Positions 47,380 through 58,511 are shown, counted from the first letter of the stretch. The stretch: 64,000 bases of DNA from Oscheius onirici (GCA_932521025.1 OW051470.1:10340501-10404500), one strand, 5' to 3'. The notes: generated by a model from the letters alone, not told the origin. Made by a program: numbers and translations.

Positions 47380-48175
47380 ATCGCTGCGAGACCAATTGCG
47401 CTGGTTCCGTCGCGATTGCAGAGGGTCCCGACACGATCATATTAAAAAAAATTGGAGAGACAAAAGAGACCAGTTCGGTTTTTCTACCCAAATCGTTCAG
47501 AAAAAAGAGTTAGTAGTTTTTAGATTATAAACAAACTAACTAATTCTTTTTTTACGATTACCTACTGGTCTGCGCGGTTACTACCCAGCGCGTTTTTCAC
47601 TAGTCTGGTCAAAATGAGGTCACTCCTTCATTTTGTGCTTTTCGAGTGTTAGAACTCATTTTCAAACAAAAAGCTACAATTAATCTGAACATCTCAAAAC
47701 CGAAAAAGCGTTTTTTTCATTCTCAAAATGGACAGTATACACTTGCTACAGTTTTTCCAGTAGGCAGTTCTTTGAAACTAACTTTGCGATTGTAGCTTTT
47801 TGTCTCTTATACAAGATTGTAGAACATGAAAACTCTTGGAAATGAGTTCTAACACTCGGAAAGCACAAAATGAATGAGTGACCTCACTTTGACCAGACTA
47901 GTGAAAAACGCGCTGGGTAACCGCGCAGAGCATTAGGTAATCGTAAAAAAAGAATTAGTATGTTTTTTTATACTCTAAAAACTACTAACTCTTTTTTCTG
48001 AACGATTTGGGTAGAAAAACCGAAGTGGTCTCTTTTGTCCCCCCTAACTGATGTAAAATTTGATGCTGAATCGATTAAACACAGTTTGAAAACGATAAAA
48101 CGAGTGCAAAGCGTCAAAAAATGAAAAATAAGCAAGATCGTGACGGGACCAATGCCAATTGGTCCCGCAGCGGTT
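47380..48175. mobile_element. Long-TIR foldback DNA element (~800 bp)
   Basis: About 230 nt near the left (GACAAAAGAGACCAGTTCGG..., 47459-47690) match the reverse complement of 47815-48039. The pairing resumes outside: CGCTGCGAGACCAATTGCGC at 47382 with GCCAATTGGTCCCGCAGCG near 48155-48173. The centre is only about 120 nt and non-coding. The structure is that of a foldback or MITE. No target duplication was established, so exact ends are uncertain. Confidence 0.72.
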
Positions 48176-48319
48176 TTGGCATGTTGGCATAGCCGAAGGC
48201 TTCCTTTAATGTTTAGACAAACAGAGCGAGAGAGACACTCCGAGACTTCTATGCTTGAGTTCCATTAGTTTAGTTCCGCAAAAACGGCTAGTGAAACATC
48301 GTCAAAACAGAGCCTGTCA

Positions 48320-48389
48320 ATACAATCATGAACAGAAAAAAGGCAAAGTCGTCTGACTTTGCCTTTTTTTCTGTTCATCATTGTATTCC
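48320..48389. repeat. Near-perfect 70-nt hairpin
   Basis: CAATACAATCATGAACAGAA continues AAAAGGCAAAGTC, a loop of about four bases (GTCT), and GACTTTGCCTTTTTTTCTG then TTCATCATTGTATT. Arms of about 32 nt pair with only one or two interruptions. It lies 65 nt upstream of the small cysteine-rich gene. The tiny loop is unlike a canonical miRNA precursor. Confidence 0.75.
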
Positions 48390-48453
48390 CACGCTCGTTT
48401 CTCTTCTTCGATTCCCAATCAGCCAAGCTTTTTCTCTATTGTCCATCAAGAAA

Positions 48454-48683
48454 ATGCGCTGGTTTCTCGTCCTTCTGGGTCTTTTTATCCCTGTACTTCC
48501 ACGTAACCTCGGTACATTTTCCCTGAAATTTCCTTAGTAGGAGGCGGTTGGCTGACCTTTTCCGAATGTGCCGGTCTGTGCAACGAGAAGCAGGGACGCT
48601 ACTGTTGTCTCTCCACTGGCTACACTGATTTTCGCTGTCTGAAAGGCGTCGTCGAATGTTACGCTCCGGTCGTCTCGCATTGA
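48454..48683 (+). CDS. Small secreted six-cysteine peptide
   Basis: The signal peptide MRWFLVLLGLFIPVLPRNL leads into GGGWLTFSECAGLCNEKQG, RYCCLSTGYTDFRCLKG and VVECYAPVVSH. The mature part is about 48 residues with six cysteines (C-x3-C-x7-CC-x9-C-x6-C), so three disulfides are possible. No known family was recognised. The reading frame needs a tiny intron: donor GTACATTTT at 48512 and acceptor at 48537 or 48540, giving 26 or 29 nt, both in frame. Unspliced, the frame hits a stop at the acceptor TAG. Hence real, but function unknown (defence or signalling peptide are guesses). Confidence 0.6.
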
Positions 48684-49019
48684 AAATGCTAATTTTCCCT
48701 GTTTATAAATATTTACTAACATGCAACCGGTTAAGTTATAGCGAAAGTGGAATGGCTTCAAATACCCAGAGATAGAAAGATGAGAAGGTTCGGAAAAACC
48801 GGTACTTGATTATGGTGGTTGTGGCCTGGGTGAGGGACAGTTGAACTCGTAAGGTTATGAAAATACAGACAGCGATATGCATGAGCTTGAGTAGACGATC
48901 CGATTTCCAGTAGGAAGAGGTTCTAGAGACGACATATGACTAGATAGAAGAATGAGATGCTTTGCGGTGTTTTTCGTGACTATGAGTCACGTCTCGACTG
49001 TAACGACGTTCGCGAGAAC
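48684..49019. other. Intergenic stretch, nothing recognised
   Basis: This lies between convergent genes. No gene, repeat or RNA was recognised. Confidence 0.4.
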
Positions 49020-52000
49020 TCACTGAATCGGGTTTTTTTTCAGCTGAATCGGTAAGAACCAACCTGGAGGATCCTTGTACGGTGCTAGAACATTCTCGAC
49101 CAGATCTTCTTCCGGCTCTGTTCCTATTCCTAATCGTTCAGTTATAGAATCGTGGAACATTTGCATCTGGAAAAAATCTTTCTAGCCGTTTCTTTGAATT
49201 TCTATCGTCGTGTAGCCACGTAACACTTGAGGATTAGGAGCGAGACCCGGTCAAAAAGAGTTTTGAGCTGACAAAAAGTCTAGTCAGAACTCCTGTACCA
49301 AAAGCAGTATTGTTCCCTCCTCCAGACCATTCGTGATCTGCTTCGCTAAGCTCTTTCTAGCCGAACATTTTTGGTCTCCGCATCCAGTAAAATACAAGCG
49401 TATTTTGATTGACAAAAAATAGCAAAAGAGAGTGGTTTTGTGCAACAAAAATCAAAATGGATATCATAATCGTGTTCAGGACCCTCGGAAACCCTAGAAA
49501 CTAAAAAGCAAAAAAAAATTGTCTGAGGGAATCGAGCCTAGATTGCCAGATGTTATCCACTCGGCCATGGTGACCCTTTGCACACCCGTATCGTGTCATC
49601 GTGTTTCCAATTTTAACTTTTTCTAAGTTCAAGTTAGAGGTAAATCAGAAAGCTCCGACCCTGCGAAAGCAGAGGTTGGAAAATTTTGGCGAAATATTCC
49701 CTTCAGGGAGAGTGTCTGAAAAATGTAAATTACTTTTCTGTTCTCTGAATTTCGCTGACGAGTTCTGTGAGTGAAGGGTTCTAAAAAATACCAATCAGGA
49801 TGGGCAATCACTCGCACTGCGATCAGCTGGAGGTGCGAGTAACTGGTAGTACGATCGCGCTCGTTTGCAATCAAAAAGTCTGATCGTGCTCGCACAAAAA
49901 TTGGCTGAGCGCCTTTCCCTGGTACAAATAAGAATTTTTTACCCTGTACTGTTGTTCACTAAGAGTTGGTCTCGTTTATACTATTTCTGTCAATCTGTTT
50001 CTATTTCTCCGCCTATCTTGTTAATCACCTACCTGTGCCTCAAGTTCCGCAAGCTTCCTAATGTTCTCTCCTCGATCTCCTTGAGGATTTGCTCTCATTC
50101 CGTCCAGTTCCTGTTGTACAGTAGCCAGCAGCTCATGAAGTTCATCGAGAGAACATTCTGTTTCCTGCTTTGGAGTCGTTTTCTCTCGTAAGTATTTACT
50201 GGATGACGGTGGCTCTTCTTCCTCTTCCGTATCTTCAGCAAAGTGATGAACTCCCGGAAGAAAGGTTGTCTGTGGAAGGGACAATATCCTAACAGCTAAA
50301 TGATCCAGCAATTGGTGTGTTTCTCTCTAAACTTGAGGGCTTTTCTTCGGAATCTACTTACAAACCTCAAAAATGTTTAGAAGAATGTTAGGATTGGGAA
50401 AAGTTTTTCTACAGAGACTTGCACAGAGTTGAGTATTTCTTCCACACTGGATGAAGACGAAATTGGCAAGTACATTGGAATCCAGGGATGGAAAGAGTCG
50501 GATCGATTCGACAGAAGAATTCCGGGATACCTGAGTTGGCATTGATTGAATAGAAAGAGGGAGGCAGAGAGTAAGAGTCCAAAAGGTTTGTCCTACCTTA
50601 AAATCTCCAGAGGCCCGATAAAAAGCTACATGAACGGAGTTCGAGCTGAAAAGTGGCTCCATCCATTTAGAAGAAGAGTCTTTGGTTGCACAGAAACGAG
50701 CTGAAACAACATTTTGGAGGACATACGTCTTTGACTTACAAATAACTTGAGCCATTTTCATAGCTGCCGGAATGTGTCCATTTAGACCGTCCAGAAGTCT
50801 CTTCTGTACAGCCCACACTCGCGGTACAGTCCCTTCAACACCGACTGGCAACTGGAGAGGGAAACTGAGAACATCGCATGGATAGCCACATGCTATTGGG
50901 AGAAAATTTCTACAGGAGACGGGGACGAGACAGCCAACGTCTGGTGGGTGTTTGATGCCCTGAAATGAGAACGTTCTGCGAAAAAAATGATTGACAGAGT
51001 ATAGGTCTCGCCAAAATGACCTTCAAATTTTGGTTCGCGCGCCAAAACTATTTTTCTTTTTGTCATTTTTTTCTTCCATTGTAACATACGGGTACAACCC
51101 TCGATACTGTAACAAAAAACTGGTAAAAATCCGTGGTAAAACCAGTAAAAATTGAAAAAATAGTTTTGGCACGGAACCAAAACTTGAAGGTCATTTCTCC
51201 TTCTCTCCCTCTCATAAACTTCGCCTATATTCATCATAGAAATAAGCTACGGGTACAACCCTCGATACTGTAACAAAAAATCTAATATATTTTGGCGAGA
51301 CCTATATATGTTTCACAAAAGATCTACCTGTTCCCTGCAATATGTCCTTAGGGTTCCAGCTACCAAAGCCAGCATCATTTCGGCAGAAGTTGCTCGCAAT
51401 AGTCTTTCAGCTCGACCAACCAACTCTGTACTTGGCACAATTCGCCAACATCTTGCATGGCTTGTTTGTTGTTCTATAAACCTGTTTTCCTGGTAAACAA
51501 AAGTAAAACCTGTGCTGAGGAGAGAGGATGCTTTCAGAGACCCGTTTTCTTTCAAAGAACCACCCTGGACAACGATTTCTTCAGGACAATTCTCTATTGA
51601 AGAGTCGCGTGTTCGCGGAATTCTCCTAATACAGAAAATTGAGTGTTCTTGTCTCTTTCTTACCTATGTTTCGGCTTTTTTGATTCACCCGACAGTAAAG
51701 TCCACACTAAAGACTTTCTGCTAATGAGCATTTTTAGTAGAGCAGAAGCACCGGATGTGATTAACTAGAAATTAATGTCTTGCCAAAAAATGGACTTACT
51801 CGAAAAGCGACTACTATAAAATTATGAAGGCAGTAAGTATGACGAATGGGGACGAAGAAGTGATATGCTGGGAGAGGTTCCATCTGTAAAATATTAAGTT
51901 TTTTAAGAGGTCACTTACTTCGAGATACATTCGTTGGTTGCTAATTACACTTATGAGACGAGGGAGACAGATACAACTGGCAGAAGGATTGGAAACTATG

Positions 52001-52671
52001 AGAAGAGACCGATCCTTGCCCTGAAACTAAGAGTTGATGTGATAAAAGGTAGACATACCCCTTCGGAAAGCCCGTTGACCACCCTCATTTCAACCTTATT
52101 CTCTGGAAAAACTCCTGGTTCGTTGAGAACGGCTGACAAATCTCTCGGTCCTCGTATTCTCCTCTCACTATAAAAATATTTCTCTGGCATCCGTGACTCT
52201 TACTTCTGATTCCATCCCTTGACCACATTTCCGCTTCTCAGCCCAAACATCTCCTCTTCAGATGACTCGTCCCCTCCCAAAGAAACGTCAGTTATCTGAA
52301 ATTGTTCTCATAATGATTGTAAAAGTAGTTACGTTAAAGTTCAGCTTTTCCATGTCGACATCAGAGGAAAAGGACACGATTCCAAGATCAGGTGATTGCC
52401 CAATAAAGGGCCAATTATGCGAGCAGTTTCTAAACCGAGCTTTGAACTGAAATATGTACTTTTACCTGAGATTGTACTGCCAGCCCGGCTTTGTGTATCC
52501 AACTAGTCGGAAGGAGAGGATAATTGGACTGATTAGGAGAAGAAGACAGAAAACAAGAAGGGTAAGAAGTACTCCGAGTAGATGTTTCATTATGGTCCAG
52601 AGGAGGAAAGGATGACGGTTACGGATGAGAGGTGGTCGACCGAAGGGAGTCGAGCCTCCCGTAGGTGCCAT
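49020..52671 (-). CDS. Membrane-anchored acyltransferase-like protein (WS/DGAT-like, tentative)
   Basis: The start MAPTGGSTPFGRPPLIRNRH follows an acceptor by 2 nt. A single N-terminal membrane helix (GVLLTLLVFCLLLLISPIIL) comes next. Later exons read FKARFRNCSHNWPFIGQSPD, then MEKLNFN, joined through a 40-nt intron to ITDVSLGGDESSEEEMFGL. RRIRGPRDLSAVLNEPGVFP and LEMEPLPAYHFFVPIRHTYC follow. The block AERLLRATSAEMMLALVAGT and the following LVPVSCR with LQLPVGVEGTVP resemble the C-terminal half of wax-synthase/diacylglycerol O-acyltransferases. I could not find the catalytic HHxxxDG, so activity is doubtful. The C-terminus is a coiled-coil-like ELHELLATVQQELDGMRAN stretch. Introns contain a SINE (49330-49690) and a foldback element (51000-51306). 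Exons were joined by eye and some may be missed. Confidence 0.5.
49330..49690 (-). repeat. tRNA-derived SINE, copy D
   Basis: It lies in an intron of the acyltransferase-like gene and shares all main blocks with copies A and B, ending GCGAAAGCAGAGGTTGG. The tRNA-like part is shortened: minus-strand ATGGCCGAGTGGATAACATC (A-box) and GGCTCGATTCCCTC (B-box) are separated by fewer bases than in copy B. Confidence 0.72.
51000..51306. mobile_element. 307-bp foldback element with 18-bp perfect terminal inverted repeats
   Basis: TATAGGTCTCGCCAAAAT at 51000-51017 is the exact reverse complement of 51289-51306. A second inverted pair lies inside (ACCTTCAAATTTTGGTTC against GAACCAAAACTTGAAGGT), and CGGGTACAACCCTCGATACT occurs twice in direct orientation (51088 and 51251). 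It lies within an intron of the acyltransferase-like gene and encodes nothing. Confidence 0.78.
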
Positions 52672-52920
52672 TGCTGTAATATAATGGAATATTCATTTTG
52701 CCATAGGCAAAACATTGTTACAATGTACAAAGGGGGAATAGTAGAGGGTACCAATTCAACTTTAGGAATCAAAATAGTTTAAAAACACTCGGACTGTGCC
52801 TATAACCGAGACATATAATAGCCAAACTGCTGAAAAAATGAGCAAAGTCTAACTGAAAGATTCAAGTAACCAATAGTTAGCTTGCATCTCATATTCACCA
52901 CTCTGGGCCGCAGTAATGTA

Positions 52921-54000
52921 CTATTTGAGCGGGATCGAAAGAATTCCAAAACTCGGTGGAAAGTGTCCTCCGTCTCTTACGTTAGTCTCTGTCTCAAGAC
53001 GGACAGAACTGATGGATTTGAGGTGGTCTCTTTCGCCGAAAACCTCTAATTTCAATTGTCTCCAACCATTTTTCATGTCACAAACTATAATTTCAAGAAA
53101 CATCCAATATGGCCCAGTGACGCGAGATTGAACACACAGAGAGAGGCGATAAGTGAATCCAGAATTGGACCGCCATGAATTATGAATGAGACGGATGGAA
53201 TCACGTGTAAATAGAGGGCAGAAAAGAAGAAGAAACGGAATCTTTGTTCTTTTCGAGAAAACGACTTGTGCCGTTGATTGGCTTAAGACTAGACGAGGCT
53301 GGGAGAGAGTGCACTTGGCACATCGAGACGACTGCCGAATTGGATAACTCCCAAGACGGTCTTAGTCTTTTTTGAGACAAATTTTGAGATGGACCCTTAC
53401 CGTTGAAACTGAAAAGTTTACGAAAAGTCTCTAGAAAAAAACAGGGGTTTGCGGTCCAGAAAAAGTTTTGTCCTGACGAATATGTTAGCAAAGGCATAAC
53501 TATCCTCGTAAGACATACAAGATATAAAAGAGCAAAAAAAAACTTTTAGTAAGAAAGCAATGCAGAAAATGGCCTGCAGAGGCTCTTGTTTTTGGACCGA
53601 CTACACGTAGTGGCATTAATTATGGAGGGTGCAGAGGGAGAGAGAGTGACTGAGGCCTGCCACTCTTGCATACGAATCACCTGGATAAAGAGAAAAGGAG
53701 TGAAAGACAAGATGTCCCCAGCTGTCCTAATCCGCGCTCTATTCATCCTCCAGAATAATATCGAGAAGTAATATTGGCTACTGAGTGACAGTCAAATTGA
53801 TTCCCTGACAACAAACGGTCTCCTATACACTACAACCGCTCAAAAGTTCCGTCGTCTACTCTCACTCACCCTCTTTTTGGACAGTGACGATGAATCGACG
53901 CTTCTGAAGGACCGAGTTGCACGCGACGCAGGGAAAAGACGCGCGACGCGGTCGATGGAAATATAGCCCGTGTCTGAAATAGGAATGTGAGGGGAGGAAG
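52921..54000 (-). CDS. Possible CxxC protein, unknown function (model tentative)
   Basis: Several minus-strand open blocks chain in frame through consensus splice sites. One (about 53880-53980) reads HGLYFHRPRRASFPCVACNS and VLQKRRFIVTVQKE. One (about 53700) reads GQLGTSCLSLLFSLSR. A longer one (about 52921-53360) starts after an acceptor and reads RLGSYPIRQSSRCAKCTLSQ, later VTGPYWMFLEIIVCDMKNGW and RQLKLEVFGERDHLKSISSV. Two CxxC pairs in different exons could form a zinc ribbon. No start codon was fixed and no family was recognised. It could instead be a decayed gene. Confidence 0.35.
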
Positions 54001-55802
54001 AAATCTGTTTCCTGGAAATTACGAGCTGGAATGGAACGAAAGAGACAGGGGGCTCAGTTAATCTGACGGGTTCTCAATGAACACGCTCCCAGTCTCTTTC
54101 TGCTGGCCTCAAAAAGGCGTGGAAAAGGCAAAACAAGATTGACGTGTAAGACGGCGATTATCATCCGTGTTAATGAGAGAGATCCTACGAACTTTTTGGA
54201 ATAAACGGGGGAATGAATCGGAACAGAGTGATTCAAGTGGCGACGGGAGAATTTTTATACAAAGATGGGCGGAAACATTTCAAAGACCTGTGTTGTTAGT
54301 AAGACATTAGGAAAGATACTGATTCAACCAGACTGAAATGTTGTTTATCCAGTGAAGATCCGAATGAGAGACAGATGTTTTTAAATGGGAATCGACAGAT
54401 GCTTTCTGCGCCTCATTTATTTCTGTTTATCCCTCTCTTTTTCATCTATTTTCCTGACCTCTGTCCTCCCAACAAGCCGTAAAAGAATCGTAAATGGCTT
54501 CCGATTGTTGTCTTTCTTCCATGTCTAGATTTGGCAATTAATAGTGGTCTCCCTCCTCTCTCTCTCTGTCTCTGCTCCCTCCACCCCGTCGCGAACTGTT
54601 TCTCTCTCCAGCTGTCTTGGCGCCAAAATTCCTTTTGTAGAGGACCGACGGGGTAACCCCCGCCGACCCCTTCATTACCTCTCATCACGTATTTTTTTCG
54701 TTTATTCCATCAAAATAACAGTCAAATTAAAAGATTTCTCTTGAGAGACTGTCTATCTCGACTCTCATCTCCCCTTCATTGTTAGTCGAAGCTTCGCGAT
54801 GTTCACAGGCCGAAATGACCCTTTGGTATCGATTTCCTGCGGCTACCTTCTCACTTTCAAAAACGCAAAATTTGAAAACAAAAACTGTTTAATTTCTTTT
54901 CATCAGTTTGTCAACGGCCCAGAACTGAACATTTGACTCGGACATTTCCGTACTGCCAAAATCGGATTACCATCCAACATTATTTGGAAACATTGAATGA
55001 GAATGATGAACTGTAGCTGAAGAATTTTGCTTGCAGAAACATAAATTGAGAAGCTGTGAATTCAGGTTTTTCTTAATCTTTCTTTCTCAAAACGTTGTCA
55101 ACTTCTCCTATCCTTAGTTCCCTCCCTAATTTAGACTTACACGCTCTCTCTCTCTCTCGTTCCTTCCAGTAAGGATCATAGTTTTTCAAGCCAAATTATC
55201 GTAAAGATAGGTGTCGAAATCGACTCCTCTCTCTCTCGACCTCGTATTTGCGAAGCAATGTCATTATGGGAGACGCGAGCCTGGCTTCGATCACTGGTAC
55301 GACGACTCAATTCTTAACCTAGAACATTTTTCATCCGATTGTCCACACGAGGTCTCCCAATACCCTCTGGTGGTCAACGGCCGGTGACAAATGAGTTGGA
55401 GTCCCCACATCCATTGATTTCAATCGCTGTAACCCACTAGGGTATTTTCTTTTTCGCGTTCTATCGATTTCTTCAGTCGCTTTTGACCTAGAGTCAAAAG
55501 AAAAAATGTCGTCTCAAAGTTTGTCTCATTGTCATTGACGGGGCTGCTGTTGTCCCTACATAATGGACGCCTCCCCCTCTCCTGTCACACATGTCTCACC
55601 CATACCAAACCGCATCCTGCAGGTGTCCCCTGACCCATTTCCGTTTCTCTTCGTATAAACGAAGTTATATTTGAACGTCTTTCAAGTGGACATCTGTCAG
55701 AGCAGACCTCCGTCTCTCTTGACCCCGCCTTCCTCGTAATCTCTTGTGTCTGTTTGACATCCACAGACTTTTCCGTTCGAAAACTCATCAGAACTCTTTC
55801 AG
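54001..55802. other. Gene-poor region before nucleoredoxin
   Basis: Pyrimidine-rich tracts (CTCTCTCTC near 54555 and 55143) and no supported gene. The stretch ends in CTCTTTCAG, one base-step before the nucleoredoxin ATG. Confidence 0.4.
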
Positions 55803-58137
55803 ATGTCCTTCGAGGAGCTATACGACCCATGCTTTCGACAGATACCTCTGTTGAAGGTTGGACAATCACAGGTGAGTACTTGACCCACTCCAGTAGATTG
55901 AAGGAGAGCCATTCGGCTAATTGATTCTGGTTAGATTATTTCTCAGTCTACTGTGTCTTTATACAACGTTTTTGATTTTATTTCTTTTACAGAGCAAAGA
56001 AAATACAGAAGAAAAAACCACTGTCGACCACATTTTCTCAACGAGTCAGTTCGTCGCATTTCTTCTGACCTCTGGTGCTCGTGGTCTCGACACAGCCAAG
56101 AAACTCGACCATTTAGTGAAGAAACGGAACGAGAAGGACAAAGAAAAGTCACAAAAGTGAGTTCTATCATTTGCGTGACTACGAGCCTTTGAACCTCGAC
56201 CGCTGTGTATCCAGCTGTGCCGAAAAAGAAAACTCGTAAGAATAGGAGGCCACTTTTTCCCGTTGTTTCGTTAAGTGATTAATGGCCGGGAGGACACTTA
56301 AAGGAGTCCCGCCGGCTGGGAGACTGATGAGCGTCGAGATTTTGAAACTAGATAACTGGACCCAGTGCTCGTAATGAGGTCCTCTTGTTTGGTCCCTTGG
56401 GCAAAAACCAAACTTTTCAGCTCTCCGGCTCGGCTACGACGCTTGTTTAGTATGAAGAAGAAGAAAAAGAAGGACACTGGCGAAGGAAGCACTGTTTCAG
56501 TCGTTGTCATTGACACAGAATACGGTAGTACGGCCTCCGGCTCCGTCACAGTTCCCGGCTGGTTCATTTGCCCCACGTTGACGCCGTCGATGAAGGGACG
56601 TCTTCTCAGGTCACTTGGCTTTGAATTTCCGCCTTCTGTGATTGTTGTGGACACTGTCAGTCGATCGATTACTACCACTGAAGGAAGGAGAATGCTGCAT
56701 GAGGATCCTTCTGGTGCTTCTTTCCCATGGTGAGTGAGATGGACTGAAAAACAGATACAAAATCTATTTATTTTTTGAAAGTTTCATTTCTAGGTGGCCC
56801 CCTTCCGCATCCGACCTTCTGAAAGGCCCACTCTTACGAAGAACTGACGGTGTCGTTACCAGTACGGACTATTCTGAGCTAAAAACTGAGATAAGAGGAC
56901 TTCTCTTTGGTGCTCATTGGGTAAAAAATTTGCCTCTTTTTCACTTTATATCTTCAGTGTCCTCCCTCTCGAGTCTGGACAAAACAGCTCGGTCCCGTCT
57001 ATCAATCATTGATGGATAAAGGCGTCTCCGTCGAGATTATATTCTGCTCTTCTGACCGTTCAGCTGAGAATTTTGATCAATATTTGGATCAGATGCCCTG
57101 GGTGGCTTTCCCTTACGATACGGCAAAGACCAGTGCTTTTACTAGACTCTACAATGTCAACGGTATTTATGACTGATTTTTGATACGTTGCCCTTTTACA
57201 GGAATCCCATCACTGATATTGATAGACAAGGAGGGCAGAGTTGTTTCCAGACACGGAAAGTCGACTCTTTTGGGCGATCCGGAAGGTCATTGCTTCCCTT
57301 GGGGACCACAGCCATTTTATGAACTTGATGAGCATACTGTTAGCCGACTGAGGGATGAGCCTTCATTGATTTTATTCACCGGTATTTATCTAGTTTCTAC
57401 TCACTTGAAAACAACTTTTAATATGTTTGATTCTATCAAAAAAAAAAATTTCAGAAGGCTCGCCAGAAGATGTCCAATTCTCTCTGTCTGTTCTTAACGG
57501 AATTTCGCGAAAACTCTTTGAAGAGCGCCTGAAAGTGGATGAAAAGAGGGCCGAGGAGAGAGAGAAGCGTCTCCTGGACAGAGAAAATGTGGAAAATGGA
57601 AACTCTTTGAGCAAGTCATCGAGTAACGAAGAATGCGCAAGTATGAGCTCAGTCGATGTGACTTCCAGTCCTCCGCCTCCCGATTTCCTTCAAATTTTCT
57701 ACACGGGAGAGGATCCGATCTGCGATCATGTGAGTTTCTGTCGATCACAAAAAATACGAAGAATTCCAGATTCTTGAAAAGATTTTGGGCTTGGGAGATG
57801 CTGAACTGCCTCTGATTTGTCTCATAGATGGGATGGCTGGGCAGATGACAGTTTGCGAGCATCCAGACGTCTCGGAACAGGTGCAGTTGTAGAAAAAATG
57901 TTTGTGAATCTTTTTTCAGGTTCTCGAAGAATTCGTCGAGGCTTTCCGATCAGGCCAGCTAAAGTACACACCGCTTCCTGCTGCATCCGATGCAGTTAGT
58001 GCAATACCTATTAGACAAAGCTTTAGAATTTGCAGAGAACTGTTGGTGGTATTCCGGCGTCGGCCATTGAACAAGCCATAGCTGCTTCTCCTTCCCAGAA
58101 CTCGATAGGGCAAGAAGAACAGAGAATTGCCACCTGA
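55803..58137 (+). CDS. Nucleoredoxin-like thioredoxin-fold protein with CPPS site
   Basis: The start MSFEELYDPCFRQIPLLKVG lies directly behind a TTTCAG acceptor. Exon 2 (from about 55994) reads FSTSQFVAFLLTSGARGLDT, and a splice joins SQ to NSPARLRRLFSMKKKKKK. Three thioredoxin-like units follow as in nucleoredoxin: GFEFPPSVIVVDT with DPSGASFPW and LKGPLLRR, then the catalytic unit FGAHWCPPSRVWTKQLGPVY, EIIFCSSDRSAENFDQYL, MPWVAFPYD, GIPSLILIDKEG and HCFPWGPQPF, and a C-terminal unit ending EQRIAT. The active site is CPPS rather than CPPC, so the resolving cysteine is lost. A Lys/Glu-rich insertion (EKRAEEREKRLL) separates the last two units. Confidence 0.85.
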
Positions 58138-58207
58138 CGTCCATATGATCCCAGTGCATTTTCTACGGGGAGAACACTATTTAGAATGCCTAGTCGTTTC
58201 AGCTAGA

Positions 58208-58489
58208 ATGAAGGTTTTGCAAGATTTTAGACTTACTGAATCAGAGAGAATGTCTCCTAAACTGTTAGTCTTTCGCATAGAATGTCACGGCGACAGAGAT
58301 TCCAGTTTCTTGAATAAAAATTTGTCATCTGATGACGTGGAGATCAGTGTTCTGAGTCAAAGTTTGAACCACTATATTTCTGAGTTGCCAGATGTTCAGA
58401 ATATGACAAAGTTCGCAAAGCCCTCTTCGTTGTACACGGACAATATAGATTTTAAACAAATTCCCGAGTTTTTCAAAACAGATTCGTGA
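58208..58489 (+). CDS. Small single-exon hypothetical protein downstream of nucleoredoxin
   Basis: The 93-residue frame starts MKVLQDFRLTESERMSPKLL and ends IPEFFKTDS. The ATG is five bases after CGTTTCAG, the same arrangement as trans-spliced starts elsewhere in the window, and only 70 nt after the nucleoredoxin stop. That spacing is typical of a downstream gene in a nematode operon. No family was recognised, and it could still be 3'-UTR by chance. Confidence 0.4.
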   Translation: MKVLQDFRLTESERMSPKLLVFRIECHGDRDSSFLNKNLSSDDVEISVLSQSLNHYISELPDVQNMTKFAKPSSLYTDNIDFKQIPEFFKTDS

Positions 58490-58511
58490 CGAGATCTTTT
58501 GACATACATTA

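Noticed and set aside
54541-54600. Pyrimidine-rich CTCTCTCT tracts considered as a satellite
   Set aside because: Short and imperfect, no tandem unit beyond a simple dinucleotide run.
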